Origin: Pontibacter russatus
Lineage (GTDB): Bacteria; Bacteroidota; Bacteroidia; Cytophagales; Hymenobacteraceae
DNA: 64,000 bases
Assembly (NCBI RefSeq): GCF_009931655.1
Contig: NZ_CP047984.1
Span: 992,001 to 1,056,000, forward strand
Direction of reading: 5' to 3'
In this document: positions 41,257 to 50,371 of the stretch, piece after piece
How positions within the stretch are numbered: the first letter of the stretch is position 1
How the letters are laid out: every line of letters starts with the position of its first letter
The notes under the pieces: model-generated
What the model saw: the letters and a program-made list of their open reading frames with translations, nothing else
The model's database searches: none
Told to the model about the DNA's origin: nothing
Translations under genes and position numbers: made by a program

Positions 41257-42144
41257 ATGGAAAGCACAGCAGAAAAAACCATTATCACAGTAGAAACCAC
41301 CATTCATGCGCCAGTAGAGAAAACATGGCAGTTCTGGACCGAACCTCAACACATCACCCAATGGAATAATGCGTCTGACGACTGGCATACCCCCAAGGCA
41401 GAAAATGATCTGCGCGAGGGCGGCAGTTTCACTTCCCGCATGGAAACCAAAGACGGCAGTATGGGGTTTGATTTTGCCGGTACCTACACCACCGTGAAAG
41501 AGCACGAGCGCATAGAGTATACCATGGAGGACGGAAGAAAAGTGCGGATAATGTTCGCTTCCAACGGCAACGTAACCCATGTGACGGAAACCTTTGATGC
41601 TGATAACAGCCACCCGGCAGAGATGCAGCGGGCGGGTTGGCAGGCCATCCTCGATAATTTCAAAAAATACGTGGAAGCCTCAGGCAAATCGAAAACCCTG
41701 CACTACGAAATAACCATCCAGGCTCCTGCCGAAAAAGTTTACCGCACCATGCTGGATAAAAAGCATTATCGCGAATGGGCCGCAGAATTCAACCCCACAT
41801 CGCATTACGAAGGCTCCTGGGACAAAGGCGCTAAAATCCTGTTCCTGGGATCAGACAAAGACGGGAATACCGGAGGGATGGTGAGCAGGATAAAGGAGAA
41901 TATCCCCAGCAAATTTGTGAGCATCGAACACCTGGGAATCGTGCAGCACGGTGCCGAAATCACCAGCGGACCAGAAGTAGAAGGCTGGGCAGGCGCTTTG
42001 GAGAACTATACCTTTTCTGAGACAGAGAGCGGAACCCTGCTTTCCGTTAACACCGACACGAACCAGGAGTTTGAGGCCTATTTTTCAGAAACCTGGCCCA
42101 AAGCCCTGCAGAAACTCAAGGCTATCTGTGAAGCAGAAGCATAA
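41257..42144 (+). CDS. Tandem AHSA1/SRPBCC-domain protein
   Basis: Two AHSA1-type ligand-binding domains are fused: domain 1 (about 8-140) with ETTIHAPVEKTWQFWTEPQH, domain 2 (about 150-295) with YEITIQAPAEKVYRTMLDKK. I used ATG 41257 rather than the in-frame TTG six bases earlier. It heads a same-strand run with two VOC-family genes, a common association in Bacteroidota; the specific ligand is unknown. Confidence 0.88.
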   Translation: MESTAEKTIITVETTIHAPVEKTWQFWTEPQHITQWNNASDDWHTPKAENDLREGGSFTSRMETKDGSMGFDFAGTYTTVKEHERIEYTMEDGRKVRIMFASNGNVTHVTETFDADNSHPAEMQRAGWQAILDNFKKYVEASGKSKTLHYEITIQAPAEKVYRTMLDKKHYREWAAEFNPTSHYEGSWDKGAKILFLGSDKDGNTGGMVSRIKENIPSKFVSIEHLGIVQHGAEITSGPEVEGWAGALENYTFSETESGTLLSVNTDTNQEFEAYFSETWPKALQKLKAICEAEA

Positions 42145-42182
42145 ATCCCTCAAAATAAAGTTTTAACCTTCAAAGCAAAACG

Positions 42183-42617
42183 ATGGCATCAGTAAGCACC
42201 TACCTCAATTTCACAAACCAGACCGAAGCAGCCTTTAACTTCTACAAATCCGTGTTCGGCACCGACTTTATCGGAAACATTGCCCGCTTCGGCGACATCC
42301 CTCCCTCTGTCGGTATGCCGTCTATACCGGAAGCCGACAAAAACCTGGTAATGAACGTCGCCCTTCCGATCCTGGGCGGGCACATCCTGATGGGCACGGA
42401 CGCGCCTGAGTCGATGGGTTTCCGGTTAAGGAATGGCAACAATGTGTACATAACCCTGCACCCAGACTCCCGCCAGGAAACCGACCGCTTGTTCGAAGCC
42501 CTTTCGGAAGGCGGCAAAGTGGAACAGGAACTGCAGGACATGTTCTGGGGCGACTATTATGGCAGTTGCCAGGACAAATTTGGTGTGCAATGGATGTTTA
42601 ACTGCGATCAAAAATAA
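42183..42617 (+). CDS. VOC-family (PhnB-like) protein
   Basis: The glyoxalase/VOC fold is indicated by YLNFTNQTEAAFNFYKSVFG, VMNVALPILGGHILMGTDAP and the C-terminal WGDYYGSCQDKFGVQWMFNC. PhnB-like proteins lack an assigned reaction. 38 bases after the SRPBCC gene and 6 before the next VOC gene, so part of one operon. Confidence 0.9.
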   Translation: MASVSTYLNFTNQTEAAFNFYKSVFGTDFIGNIARFGDIPPSVGMPSIPEADKNLVMNVALPILGGHILMGTDAPESMGFRLRNGNNVYITLHPDSRQETDRLFEALSEGGKVEQELQDMFWGDYYGSCQDKFGVQWMFNCDQK

Positions 42618-42623
42618 CCGGTT

Positions 42624-43463
42624 ATGACACACGAACTATATCCCTGCCTTTGGTTTGACGGCACCGCAAAAGAAGCGGCCGAGCTATATCTGGCAGCTTT
42701 CAAAAATTCTAAAATTACATCCGATACCCCTTTGGTAGTGACCCTTGAGCTGGGCGGGCAAAAATTCATGGGGCTGAACGGAGGCCCTATGTTTACTCCC
42801 AATCCTTCCATTTCTTTTTATGTAGTCTGCGAAACGGCAAGCGAGATGGAACAGGCCTGGGCCAGCTTATCCGAAGGTGGAAAGGTGCTGATGCCTTTAG
42901 ATAAATACCCCTGGAGCGAGCAGTACGGCTGGGTGCAGGACAAATTCGGGGTGAGTTGGCAACTGGCCCTGGATAAGCTGGAAAATGTGGGGCAGAAATT
43001 CACGCCATCCCTAATGTTTACTGGCCAGCAGGCAGGCAAAGCCGAAGAGGCCATCCAATTTTATACCTCCCTGTTTGACAATTCTTCTATCGTGGGCATC
43101 CTGAGATATAATACCCAGGACCAGGACGTGGAAGGCACCGTGAAGCATGCGCAGTTCAAGCTGGGGCAACAGGTGTTCATGGCCATGGACAGTTCCTATC
43201 CGCATGACTTTGGCTTCAATGAGGGCATTTCCCTGGTCATTCTCTGCGACACACAGGCAGAGATTGACTACTATTGGGATAAACTAACCGAAGGGGGCCT
43301 GGAAGTGCAATGCGGCTGGCTCAAAGACAGGTATGGCGTGTCGTGGCAGGTGGTTCCTGCCGTGCTGGAACAACTGATGCGCGAGCCGGAAAAAGCCTCC
43401 CGCACCACGCAGGCCTTTATGAAAATGAAAAAGCTTGATATCCAGCAACTGGTGGATGCCTGA
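42624..43463 (+). CDS. Two-domain VOC-family (PhnB-like) protein
   Basis: Two VOC modules in tandem: the first with LYPCLWFDGTAKEAAELYLA and WVQDKFGVSWQL, the second with TPSLMFTGQQAGKAEEAIQF and WLKDRYGVSWQVVPA. This matches the 3-demethylubiquinone-9 3-methyltransferase-named PhnB family, whose name does not imply that activity. Last gene of the operon before a terminator. Confidence 0.9.
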   Translation: MTHELYPCLWFDGTAKEAAELYLAAFKNSKITSDTPLVVTLELGGQKFMGLNGGPMFTPNPSISFYVVCETASEMEQAWASLSEGGKVLMPLDKYPWSEQYGWVQDKFGVSWQLALDKLENVGQKFTPSLMFTGQQAGKAEEAIQFYTSLFDNSSIVGILRYNTQDQDVEGTVKHAQFKLGQQVFMAMDSSYPHDFGFNEGISLVILCDTQAEIDYYWDKLTEGGLEVQCGWLKDRYGVSWQVVPAVLEQLMREPEKASRTTQAFMKMKKLDIQQLVDA

Positions 43464-43532
43464 GGCAGCGGCCAAAGCCTGCCCCTCCTTCGGCCCTTGT
43501 TTTACTTTCAAAGCTGGCTATTGACCAGGTAT

Positions 43533-43571
43533 AGCAAAGAGCCGCCCAGGTTTGTGCGGCTCTTTGCTTTT
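43533..43571. terminator. Terminator of the SRPBCC/VOC operon
   Basis: AGCAAAGAGCCGC and GCGGCTCTTTGCT pair perfectly and are followed by TTTT. Confidence 0.9.
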
Positions 43572-44100
43572 AACGCTTAGGGAGCCCCGGTAGCCCTTTG
43601 TGGCTCATAAAAACAATGTCGTAGCGACGGTCACAAAAGAGACCCCCAAGCTTCTGGATAGGAGCAGGTGTTTTCACCCAGCTCGATGTTTCCGTATTAA
43701 AACTCCCCAATTGCTGCAGTTCCAAGTCTTGTTCATCCGTTAACAGTTCAATTCCAATTGCCGTAGCCATACCAACCGCGCAATTTTCCGGTTCTTGTTG
43801 TTTCCTTGATTCCAGGGCCTGCCGGTGATGGCAAGCACTTCAGCGGCCTCTGGGACTTTCCGCCGAGCGATCATAAAAGATGCATTTGCCGGTCGCTTTA
43901 TTGTGGCGTTCAACACCCGATTCGCCACCGGTTCTTTCCATTTATCCAGCGACCACAGCCTCTCCGGATCAGCTTCAGGTTTTGCCAGTACACTGGCCCA
44001 TTGCAGTCCCTGATGGCGATTCACGCTTTTCTTAAAATTGGTTTTATATGCTGGGTAGTTCTTCGCACTGTTCGGTAGACAAAGCTTTTCTGGTTTCCAT
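43570..44100 (-). pseudogene. Decayed DUF4256 gene
   Basis: Pieces of one DUF4256 protein lie in different frames: METRKALSTEQCEEL at 44100 ends in a stop; NRHQGLQWASVLAKPEADPE and RLWSLDKWK follow in a second frame; the middle is scrambled; then MATAIGIELLTDEQDLELQQ, TSSWVKTP and CDRRYDIVF in a third. Several frameshifts and a truncated C-terminus make it nonfunctional. Intact DUF4256 proteins have about 190 residues. Confidence 0.8.
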
Positions 44101-44358
44101 AGTCTTAAATGTGTGATATTGGCTTGTTCAAAACCCTTCGCCTATATTGCCAAAATTGACATAATATGCTATTTAATTAACAATTTTAGGCGCATGCGAT
44201 GGAGAGACAGCGTCGGAAGAATATCATACAATAGACTGTTAGCCATATGCTAAACATTTCGTTTGGAAACATCGGGTTTTATAATTAAACTGGCAGTATA
44301 TATCACTCAGGTAATCAAAGAAAGCCTTCTCCTATATAAACCTCAAAAAACGGACCCC

Positions 44359-45459
44359 ATGACACTTACCCCCTCCCGCCGCGACGTCCTGAAAAGCCTT
44401 GCCTTAGGCAGTGCCGCCGCTCTGTTTTCACCACATGCGCTACTGGCGGCCACACGCCAGCAAAAAGACCGCCTCGGCGTGGCGCTGGTGGGCCTGGGCT
44501 ATTACAGCACCGATTTGCTGGCACCCGCCCTGCAGCAGACGAAGAATTGCTACCTCGCCGGTATTGTGACGGGTACGCCCTCCAAGGCCGAGGAGTGGAA
44601 AAAGAAGTACAACATCCCCGACAAGAACATATATAACTACCAGACTTTCGACCAGATTGCCAATAACCCGGATATAGATGTGGTGTACGTGGTGCTGCCC
44701 CCGTCCATGCACCGCGAGTACACGGTGCGGGCGGCCAATGCCGGCAAGCATGTGTGGTGCGAGAAACCGATGGCCATGACGGAGCAGGAGTGCCGGGAGA
44801 TGATTGCTGCCTGCAGCAAGAACAAGAAAAAGCTGGCGATTGGTTACCGCCTGCAGCACGAGCCCAACACGCAGGAGTACATGCGCATCGTGAACCAGAA
44901 GCTGCTGGGCAAGGTGAAGCAGGCAAGCTGCGGCGCCGGCTACCGCGAGAACCGCACAAACCACTGGAAACAAACAAAGGAACTGGGCGGGGGCGCGCTC
45001 TACGACATGGGCGTATATGCCATACAAGGTGCGCGGCTGGGTACAGGCCTGGAACCCATCGCCATTGCATCGGCGAAAATTTCCACTACGCGCCCGGAGA
45101 TATACACCAACATTGACGAGACAACGGTGGCGAAGCTCGAGTTTCCGGGTGGGGTGGTCGCCGACATCAAGACTAGTTTTGGTGAGAACATCAACTACCT
45201 GAACATCGCCTGCGAGAAAGGGGAAATCAAGATGGAGCCGTTCCAGGCCTATGCCGGTGTGAAAGGAACTAGTCCGCTCGGAGAAATCAACCACCCTTAC
45301 GAGGTGCCGTGGCAGCAGGCAAAGCAAATGGACGACAATGCCATGGCTATCATGCAGAACAAGCCGATGCTGGTGCCAGGCGAGGAAGGCCTCCGCGACA
45401 TCCGGATTGTGGAAGCGATCTATAAAGCCGCAGAGTCGGGCCAGCGCGTGAAGGTATAG
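44359..45459 (+). CDS. Gfo/Idh/MocA-family oxidoreductase, Tat-exported
   Basis: The ATG at 44359 gives a twin-arginine signal (TPSRRDVLKSLALGSAAALF) and a 366-residue protein; the longer frame adds no family sequence. The Rossmann fold starts LGVALVGLGYYSTDLLAPAL, and the catalytic EKP motif is WCEKPMAMTEQE. This resembles periplasmic glucose-fructose-oxidoreductase-like enzymes acting on sugars with bound NAD(P). The nearby isomerase-like gene also has a Tat-type signal. Confidence 0.93.
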   Translation: MTLTPSRRDVLKSLALGSAAALFSPHALLAATRQQKDRLGVALVGLGYYSTDLLAPALQQTKNCYLAGIVTGTPSKAEEWKKKYNIPDKNIYNYQTFDQIANNPDIDVVYVVLPPSMHREYTVRAANAGKHVWCEKPMAMTEQECREMIAACSKNKKKLAIGYRLQHEPNTQEYMRIVNQKLLGKVKQASCGAGYRENRTNHWKQTKELGGGALYDMGVYAIQGARLGTGLEPIAIASAKISTTRPEIYTNIDETTVAKLEFPGGVVADIKTSFGENINYLNIACEKGEIKMEPFQAYAGVKGTSPLGEINHPYEVPWQQAKQMDDNAMAIMQNKPMLVPGEEGLRDIRIVEAIYKAAESGQRVKV

Positions 45460-45516
45460 GGTCAGGTGATTTCCTATACACAAGAAGCAAGCGCTCTTTT
45501 TGCACATTCCATATAT

Positions 45517-45558
45517 GCAGGCCCCTCTGCAGCTTCTCCATGCTGCAAAGGGGCCTGC
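45517..45558. terminator. Terminator after the Gfo/Idh/MocA gene
   Basis: GCAGGCCCCTCTGCAGC and GCTGCAAAGGGGCCTGC pair at 16 of 17 positions; the following run TTTC is weak. Confidence 0.7.
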
Positions 45559-45663
45559 TTTCGGAAAGCCGCAGGGAGTTTACTGATTAATTTATCTAAA
45601 GAGGATAAAGGGCCCTGTCGGAATGCACCTGCCTCCTGGGCAGACATTCTCCATTGCCTTCTT

Positions 45664-45711
45664 TCTGAGTATATACCTTAGTCCGAAAGGCTAGGTATAT
45701 ACTCAGAAATT
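45664..45711. repeat. Long hairpin in the gap before the isomerase gene
   Basis: TTTCTGAGTATATACCT (45664-45680) and AGGTATATACTCAGAAA (45695-45711) are exact complements; the 14-base loop can pair further (AGTCC/GGCT around GAAA). It lies about 100 bases before the 45809 start codon. Confidence 0.7.
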
Positions 45712-45808
45712 AATTGAAAGCAGCCAACCCCCTGCGGAAGGTCCGGTCCTTTTATGATCATCCATTTATTGTTACCTTAGCTCTACTGCCACTTACGCCA
45801 TCTCCCAC

Positions 45809-46834
45809 ATGAACAAAAGACGTACTTTTCTTAAAAACGCCACAGCACTTGCGGTAGCCGGAATGCTCCCTGCCACCAACGCCCGGGCCGCCGCAGGCGC
45901 GCCGAAGCAAAAGGAAATCGGCATCCAGACCTATTCGATCCGTCGCCAGTTGAAGCAGGACATGGTGGGTTCGCTGAAAGCCCTGAAGGACATTGGCTTC
46001 TCGCATGTGGAGCTATATGGCTATGAGCAGCAGGGCAAGAAAGGTGCTGTCTTGGGCTATTCGTTAAAGGAGTATCAAAAGATGTTGGATGACATTGGCC
46101 TCAAGCCTACCAGTTCGCACCTGGAACCTCCGCTGAAAAGCTTTTACAAATTCGGTGACGGCGGAGGAACCGGCAAAGGAGAGCGCAGCATACAGGTTGA
46201 AACATATACCCGCGAAAACACCAATGCTATTCTTGAGTTCTGGAAACGGGCCATTGCTGACCATCATGAGTTGGGAGTTCCTGTGATGGTGCAGCCCGCC
46301 ATGCCCCTCGTCAACACGCTGGATGATGCAAAGCTGGTCTGTGACATCTTCAACCAGACAGGGGAACTGGCCAGAGAGGCAAACATGCGCTGGGGCTACC
46401 ATAATCATAGCGCGGAGTTTAAGCGGATTGGCGTGAAGCGGGGCGAGGATTGGTCGCCGGAGATGGAAATTACCGGGGACAGCTACCCCAGCGAGATTTT
46501 CTATGATTTTCTTTTGACGAACACGGATCCTGACCTGGTGTTTTTTGAGATGGACGTGTATTGGGCGGTAATGGGACAGTGCGACCCGGTTACCTATTTC
46601 AGGCGGTACCCCGGGCGCTTTCCCCTCCTGCACATCAAAGACCGGGACGTGCTGGGCTCGACAGGGTTCATGAATTTCGAGAACATCTTTACCGCCGGTT
46701 ACGCTTCCGGAGGCCTGGAAAGGTATTATGTGGAGCTGGAATACCCCAACCCTGCCACCAGTGCGTCTCCTTCACAAATGGAATCAGTCAGGAAGTCCTA
46801 TGCGTATGTGGCCAAATCCGAATTTGTGAAATAG
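45809..46834 (+). CDS. Sugar phosphate isomerase/epimerase-like TIM-barrel protein, exported
   Basis: A Tat-like signal (MNKRRTFLKNATALAVAGML) is followed by an AP-endonuclease-2/xylose-isomerase-like barrel: KEIGIQTYSIRRQLKQDMVG, GFSHVELYGYEQQGKK, MRWGYHNHSAEFKR and FFEMDVYWAVMGQCDPV, ending RFPLLHIKDRDV. The His/Glu/Asp pattern supports a metal site. It probably acts with the upstream oxidoreductase on sugars in the periplasm; the substrate is unknown. Confidence 0.9.
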   Translation: MNKRRTFLKNATALAVAGMLPATNARAAAGAPKQKEIGIQTYSIRRQLKQDMVGSLKALKDIGFSHVELYGYEQQGKKGAVLGYSLKEYQKMLDDIGLKPTSSHLEPPLKSFYKFGDGGGTGKGERSIQVETYTRENTNAILEFWKRAIADHHELGVPVMVQPAMPLVNTLDDAKLVCDIFNQTGELAREANMRWGYHNHSAEFKRIGVKRGEDWSPEMEITGDSYPSEIFYDFLLTNTDPDLVFFEMDVYWAVMGQCDPVTYFRRYPGRFPLLHIKDRDVLGSTGFMNFENIFTAGYASGGLERYYVELEYPNPATSASPSQMESVRKSYAYVAKSEFVK

Positions 46835-47126
46835 GGCGCGGGTGGTTTCCATTGCGATATAGCGCTATGCAATTCTATATCAGTAACCTTACCATGAACA
46901 TGCTCTGTCTATAAAAGCATTTCGCATTGGGATGTATGGCGCCCTTATGTATGTATCACCTAAAGCCTTGTGCCCTTTTATTTAACTGCCGCTATACCAA
47001 AAGTAATGCAGTTTAAAGCGTCTCCCTTCGGGGGCAAGAACGTTTCTTGCTGGGCCATGCCGGTTTGTGGCGCATATATGGCGCGGGCTTCCCCGCCCGT
47101 GTCTGCAAAGGCCCTATTGTCCACAT

Positions 47127-47166
47127 GCACTGCCCAGGCTGCATTTATATATGGCCTGGGCAGTGC
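47127..47166. terminator. Hairpin in the gap 46835-47236
   Basis: GCACTGCCCAGGC and GCCTGGGCAGTGC pair perfectly around TGCATTTATATATG. The rest of this 402-base gap between the isomerase and stress-protein genes shows no convincing gene. Confidence 0.6.
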
Positions 47167-47236
47167 CTAAGCTGCGGATTAAAATGGATGAACTTCCGGA
47201 ATGGCAGCGTGAGTGATACAGGCAGCGAACACCTTA

Positions 47237-48178
47237 CTACAGACTCAAGGCCTCCTCCTCTGCGTCTGCAGCCCGAAGTAAAATGCTGGACGGCAGCGCC
47301 AGCAGCGGCACGGACGGATAGGCTGTTATCTTCCCGGTTATGCTTTTGCCGAGCAGCCGCTCAAAGAAGGTGTGCTTTTGCGGAATCAATACCAACAGGT
47401 CGGCCCGCTGCTCCTTTATATACTCCTGGATACCAGCTGCCACATCCTCCCGCAGGTCGAAAGATACGTTGTAGCTCACATCCCGGAAGTTTCTGCTTAG
47501 CGCCTCCAGGGCTCCCTGTGCCTCGAACTCTTCAAACTGCTTCTCAGTGCGGTACAGGTGCAGCACCTGTAACTTCGGTTGAAACGGCTCCATAAAGTCC
47601 CGGAGAAGATGCAGGTCGGTGCGGGCATTGACATGGTGCAGATCTGCAGCAAACAGCACAGACCCGAACCCTTTGTATATAGCCCCCTTCGGCACCGCCA
47701 GGACAGGAACATTGCTTTCCTGCATGACGGAGATCGTGGTGCTGCCGAGCAGCGCCTGGCTTAGCGCCTCCCCTTCCTGCATCCCCATCACCACCAAGTC
47801 AGCTTTATACAGCCGGATGGCCCGCATGATCTGCTCAAAGGCGCCTCCCATCCTGGTGACACAGGAAATTTTAATGCCATTGAAGTCTGGAATGGTTCTG
47901 TCGGTGCCAGTACCGGTGATAGTACTTGACTGGGAGGCATATGCCTGCGCAGCAAGCTGCCTGGCGTCTTCAGCGAAGCTCTCCAGTTCCTTCGCCTTGC
48001 CCTCCTCCAGCGCCATCACCACGTCTGCGGCATCATAAGCCGCCGGGGGAGACACAATGGGGAAAAATGCGTGAAAGGCGATCACATCCATACCTGCCAC
48101 CCTGGCAATCTCCAGGGCGTAGGTCAGGATGTTCAGCGAATTATCGGAGTAGTCGATTGGCACTAATATGGTTTTCAT
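47237..48178 (-). CDS. Universal stress protein, tandem UspA domains
   Basis: Domain 1 starts MKTILVPIDYSDNSLNILTY and has VVMGMQEGEALSQALLGS; domain 2 starts FGSVLFAADLHHVNARTDLH and has VLIPQKHTFFERLLGKS. The G-x2-G motifs are weaker than in the 10169-11017 paralogue, so ATP binding is less certain. Length of 313 residues is typical for Bacteroidota two-domain UspA. It appears monocistronic. Confidence 0.92.
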   Translation of the reverse strand: MKTILVPIDYSDNSLNILTYALEIARVAGMDVIAFHAFFPIVSPPAAYDAADVVMALEEGKAKELESFAEDARQLAAQAYASQSSTITGTGTDRTIPDFNGIKISCVTRMGGAFEQIMRAIRLYKADLVVMGMQEGEALSQALLGSTTISVMQESNVPVLAVPKGAIYKGFGSVLFAADLHHVNARTDLHLLRDFMEPFQPKLQVLHLYRTEKQFEEFEAQGALEALSRNFRDVSYNVSFDLREDVAAGIQEYIKEQRADLLVLIPQKHTFFERLLGKSITGKITAYPSVPLLALPSSILLRAADAEEEALSL

Positions 48179-48542
48179 GGCGGCTCAGTCTGATATATGG
48201 GAGCACTTGCCAGAGCATGCATACGCAGGCTCTGAAGTACAGTATAAATTTACCCCAAAAGACCTGGAAAAGAGATGGGCTATGTCATTAGCAAAGATGA
48301 TTCTCATCAGTTTAAGCCCTCCTCCCTGAATTGCAGCAGCTGTAAGGCCACAAGGTGCTGCCTTCCCACACAGGCGGCAGGAACACCAGAAGCCCCCAAC
48401 CGACACGCCCATACAGAATGGCGCATGTCAGTGAGTTCAGGCTGTGCCATATATAACCGGCTGGTTCTTTGAAAACGGGAGGAAGAATATAGGCTAAGCC
48501 TTTGTGCTTTTATATATACCGCCCATGCGCCACGCTATTAGG

Positions 48543-48738
48543 ACTTACGCAAAAGTTACAAGCAGTGAAAGAAAGTCCCTCTTTGAAGGGGGTAGGGGGA
48601 TGAGAGGCGGCTGGAAGTGCCCAAGCTGCACTGGCTTGACAATAAATAGCTTCAAATACAGCCCTTATACAATTGTCCATAGGTGTTGTCATCCCCCCCG
48701 CCCCCTTCAAAGGGGGACAAAGATTGTCTTGCGTAAGT
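48543..48738. mobile_element. MITE-like palindromic element
   Basis: Terminal repeats ACTTACGCAA (48543-48552) and TTGCGTAAGT (48729-48738) are exact, and inner arms TCCCTCTTTGAAGGGGG / CCCCCTTCAAAGGGGGA with TAGGGGGATGA / TCATCCCCCC also pair. At 196 bp with no gene it resembles a nonautonomous miniature transposable element. The target duplication may be GTA/TAC-like but is unclear. Confidence 0.7.
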
Positions 48739-48871
48739 ACTATCTATACAGGTATGCAGACAAAATCAATTCAAGCCACGCACCCTCTACCACCCTTAGG
48801 ATGACATGATAGTTTATACTAAACCTGTACCAGTACTTACATCATCTATGGGGTAGCGCACTTGCGGGGCC

Positions 48872-49288
48872 TTAAAAGATTTCCTCCACCCATACCTTCC
48901 GGGCAACCCCCACCCCCATAAGGTTTCCCTCGCCGCCGCCCCTTAGCAGGACGGCCACGTTCTGCCCCTGCTGCAGCTCGCTCAGGCTGATGGTTTGCCC
49001 GTCCGTATCCACAATCTGGGTGGTCGGCAGCACCAGCACGTAGGCCCTGTTGTAGCGGGAGTACTGCGAAGGGAAACCGTCCACCTCCAGCATGACCTGC
49101 CCCTGGTCGTAGTGCCTCCTGATGATGCTTCCCCGTATATCCACCCGCTGGGGTGCCAGGCTTCCGTTTTCTGTAGTTGCCGTGCCGCTGCCTGTCGTGG
49201 CGGCGCCGGTCTGGCAACCGCTCATCCATGCGCTGGCGGCCAGCAGGCAAAGGGCCATCAGACATTTTCTTATATCATTCATCTTCAT
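48872..49288 (-). CDS. Hypothetical lipoprotein
   Basis: The signal peptide ends in lipobox WMSGC (MKMNDIRKCLMALCLLAASA). The mature part has a Thr/Gly-rich spacer and a domain with DIRGSIIRRHYDQGQVMLEV, YVLVLPTTQIVDTDGQTISL and GQNVAVLLRGGG, reminiscent of a small OB/beta-barrel fold. No family was recognised. ATG at 49282 is an alternative start. Confidence 0.75.
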   Translation of the reverse strand: MKMNDIRKCLMALCLLAASAWMSGCQTGAATTGSGTATTENGSLAPQRVDIRGSIIRRHYDQGQVMLEVDGFPSQYSRYNRAYVLVLPTTQIVDTDGQTISLSELQQGQNVAVLLRGGGEGNLMGVGVARKVWVEEIF

Positions 49289-49445
49289 ATGCTTATGCTA
49301 TACATTCCTTCTTTTTATAACGGTGTTAGGCGCAGAGGGGATATATAAATGCGCAGGCGGGTAGTCTGCCTCTATGGATTGCCTCCGGCTGTAACGGCTA
49401 TGCCGACGCTTCACCTCGTATACACATATAAGCTTAACTTGCCTC

Positions 49446-50333
49446 ATGAAGCTCTCAGCAACAGAACGGCTGCCTGTACAGGACCTGCTCAACCAGAAGG
49501 CATTGACGGTGATGCCCCTCGAAACCTACGCGAGTGAGCTGTCGGAGGTGCCGCACTGCCACGACGCCTATATGGTTATGTATGTGCAGGAGACCAGGGG
49601 CGGCGACCACCTGATTGATTTTCTGCGCTATCCCCTGCAGGCCGACCGGGTGTTCCTGCTCCGGCCGGGACAGGCGCACCAGCGGGAGTCGCGCCAGGAA
49701 AAGGGCGTGCTCATATCCTTCTCGGAGAGATTCCTGCAGTCGACGGGCATTCGGGCGCACGACGCCTTCGTTATCTTCAGCTCGGTATACCAGCACCCCT
49801 ACCTCGACCTGAACTACAAGCTGAAAACTGTTTTTGAGGAACTGGTGAGCCTGATGGTAAAGGAACTGCAGGAGCCCGCGCCGGATGAGGCCATTTTGTC
49901 GCGGTACCTGTACATTCTGCTGCAGTACCTGCTGCGGGAGTGCCACGTACAAATCGGGAAAATCACACCCGCACGGCACAGCGAGCGCCTCTTCCGCCTC
50001 AGCGGCCTGGTGGAGGACCATTACCGGGAGCACCGCAGCATCAGCTTTTACGCCGACGCCCTTGGCATCACGCCCAAGCACCTGAACAGCCTCTGCCGGC
50101 AGTACCTGCACACCACCGTGGCCGATATGCAGCACGAGCGGCTTGTGGTGGAGAGCAAGCGCCTGCTTTTCTTCAGCAGCCTGTCTGTAAAAGAGATTGC
50201 CTTCCAGTTGGGCTTTGAGGATGCGTCTTATTTTGTCCGCTTCTTCAAGCGAATGACGGGGAGCACGCCGTCGCAGCTGCGCCAGGGAGGTTCCGAAAGT
50301 ACCGTCCTTGCCGCTGAAAGTCCAGTCGGGTGA
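49446..50333 (+). CDS. AraC-family transcriptional regulator
   Basis: The N-terminal cupin-like sensor (LSEVPHCHDAYMVMYVQETR, RVFLLRPGQAHQRES) is followed by the double HTH: ISFYADALGITPKHLNSLCR and LSVKEIAFQLGFEDASYFVR, FFKRMTGSTPSQLRQ. It precedes an exporter gene by 38 bases on the same strand, so the exporter is the likely target. Confidence 0.92.
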   Translation: MKLSATERLPVQDLLNQKALTVMPLETYASELSEVPHCHDAYMVMYVQETRGGDHLIDFLRYPLQADRVFLLRPGQAHQRESRQEKGVLISFSERFLQSTGIRAHDAFVIFSSVYQHPYLDLNYKLKTVFEELVSLMVKELQEPAPDEAILSRYLYILLQYLLRECHVQIGKITPARHSERLFRLSGLVEDHYREHRSISFYADALGITPKHLNSLCRQYLHTTVADMQHERLVVESKRLLFFSSLSVKEIAFQLGFEDASYFVRFFKRMTGSTPSQLRQGGSESTVLAAESPVG

Positions 50334-50371
50334 GCGCGGCGCTGCCGTAGCTTTGCAGAAATGATTTCGAT

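Noticed and set aside
46970-47595. Plus-strand frames over the gap and the stress-protein gene
   Set aside because: They overlap the clear UspA gene and lack any domain or consistent codon use.
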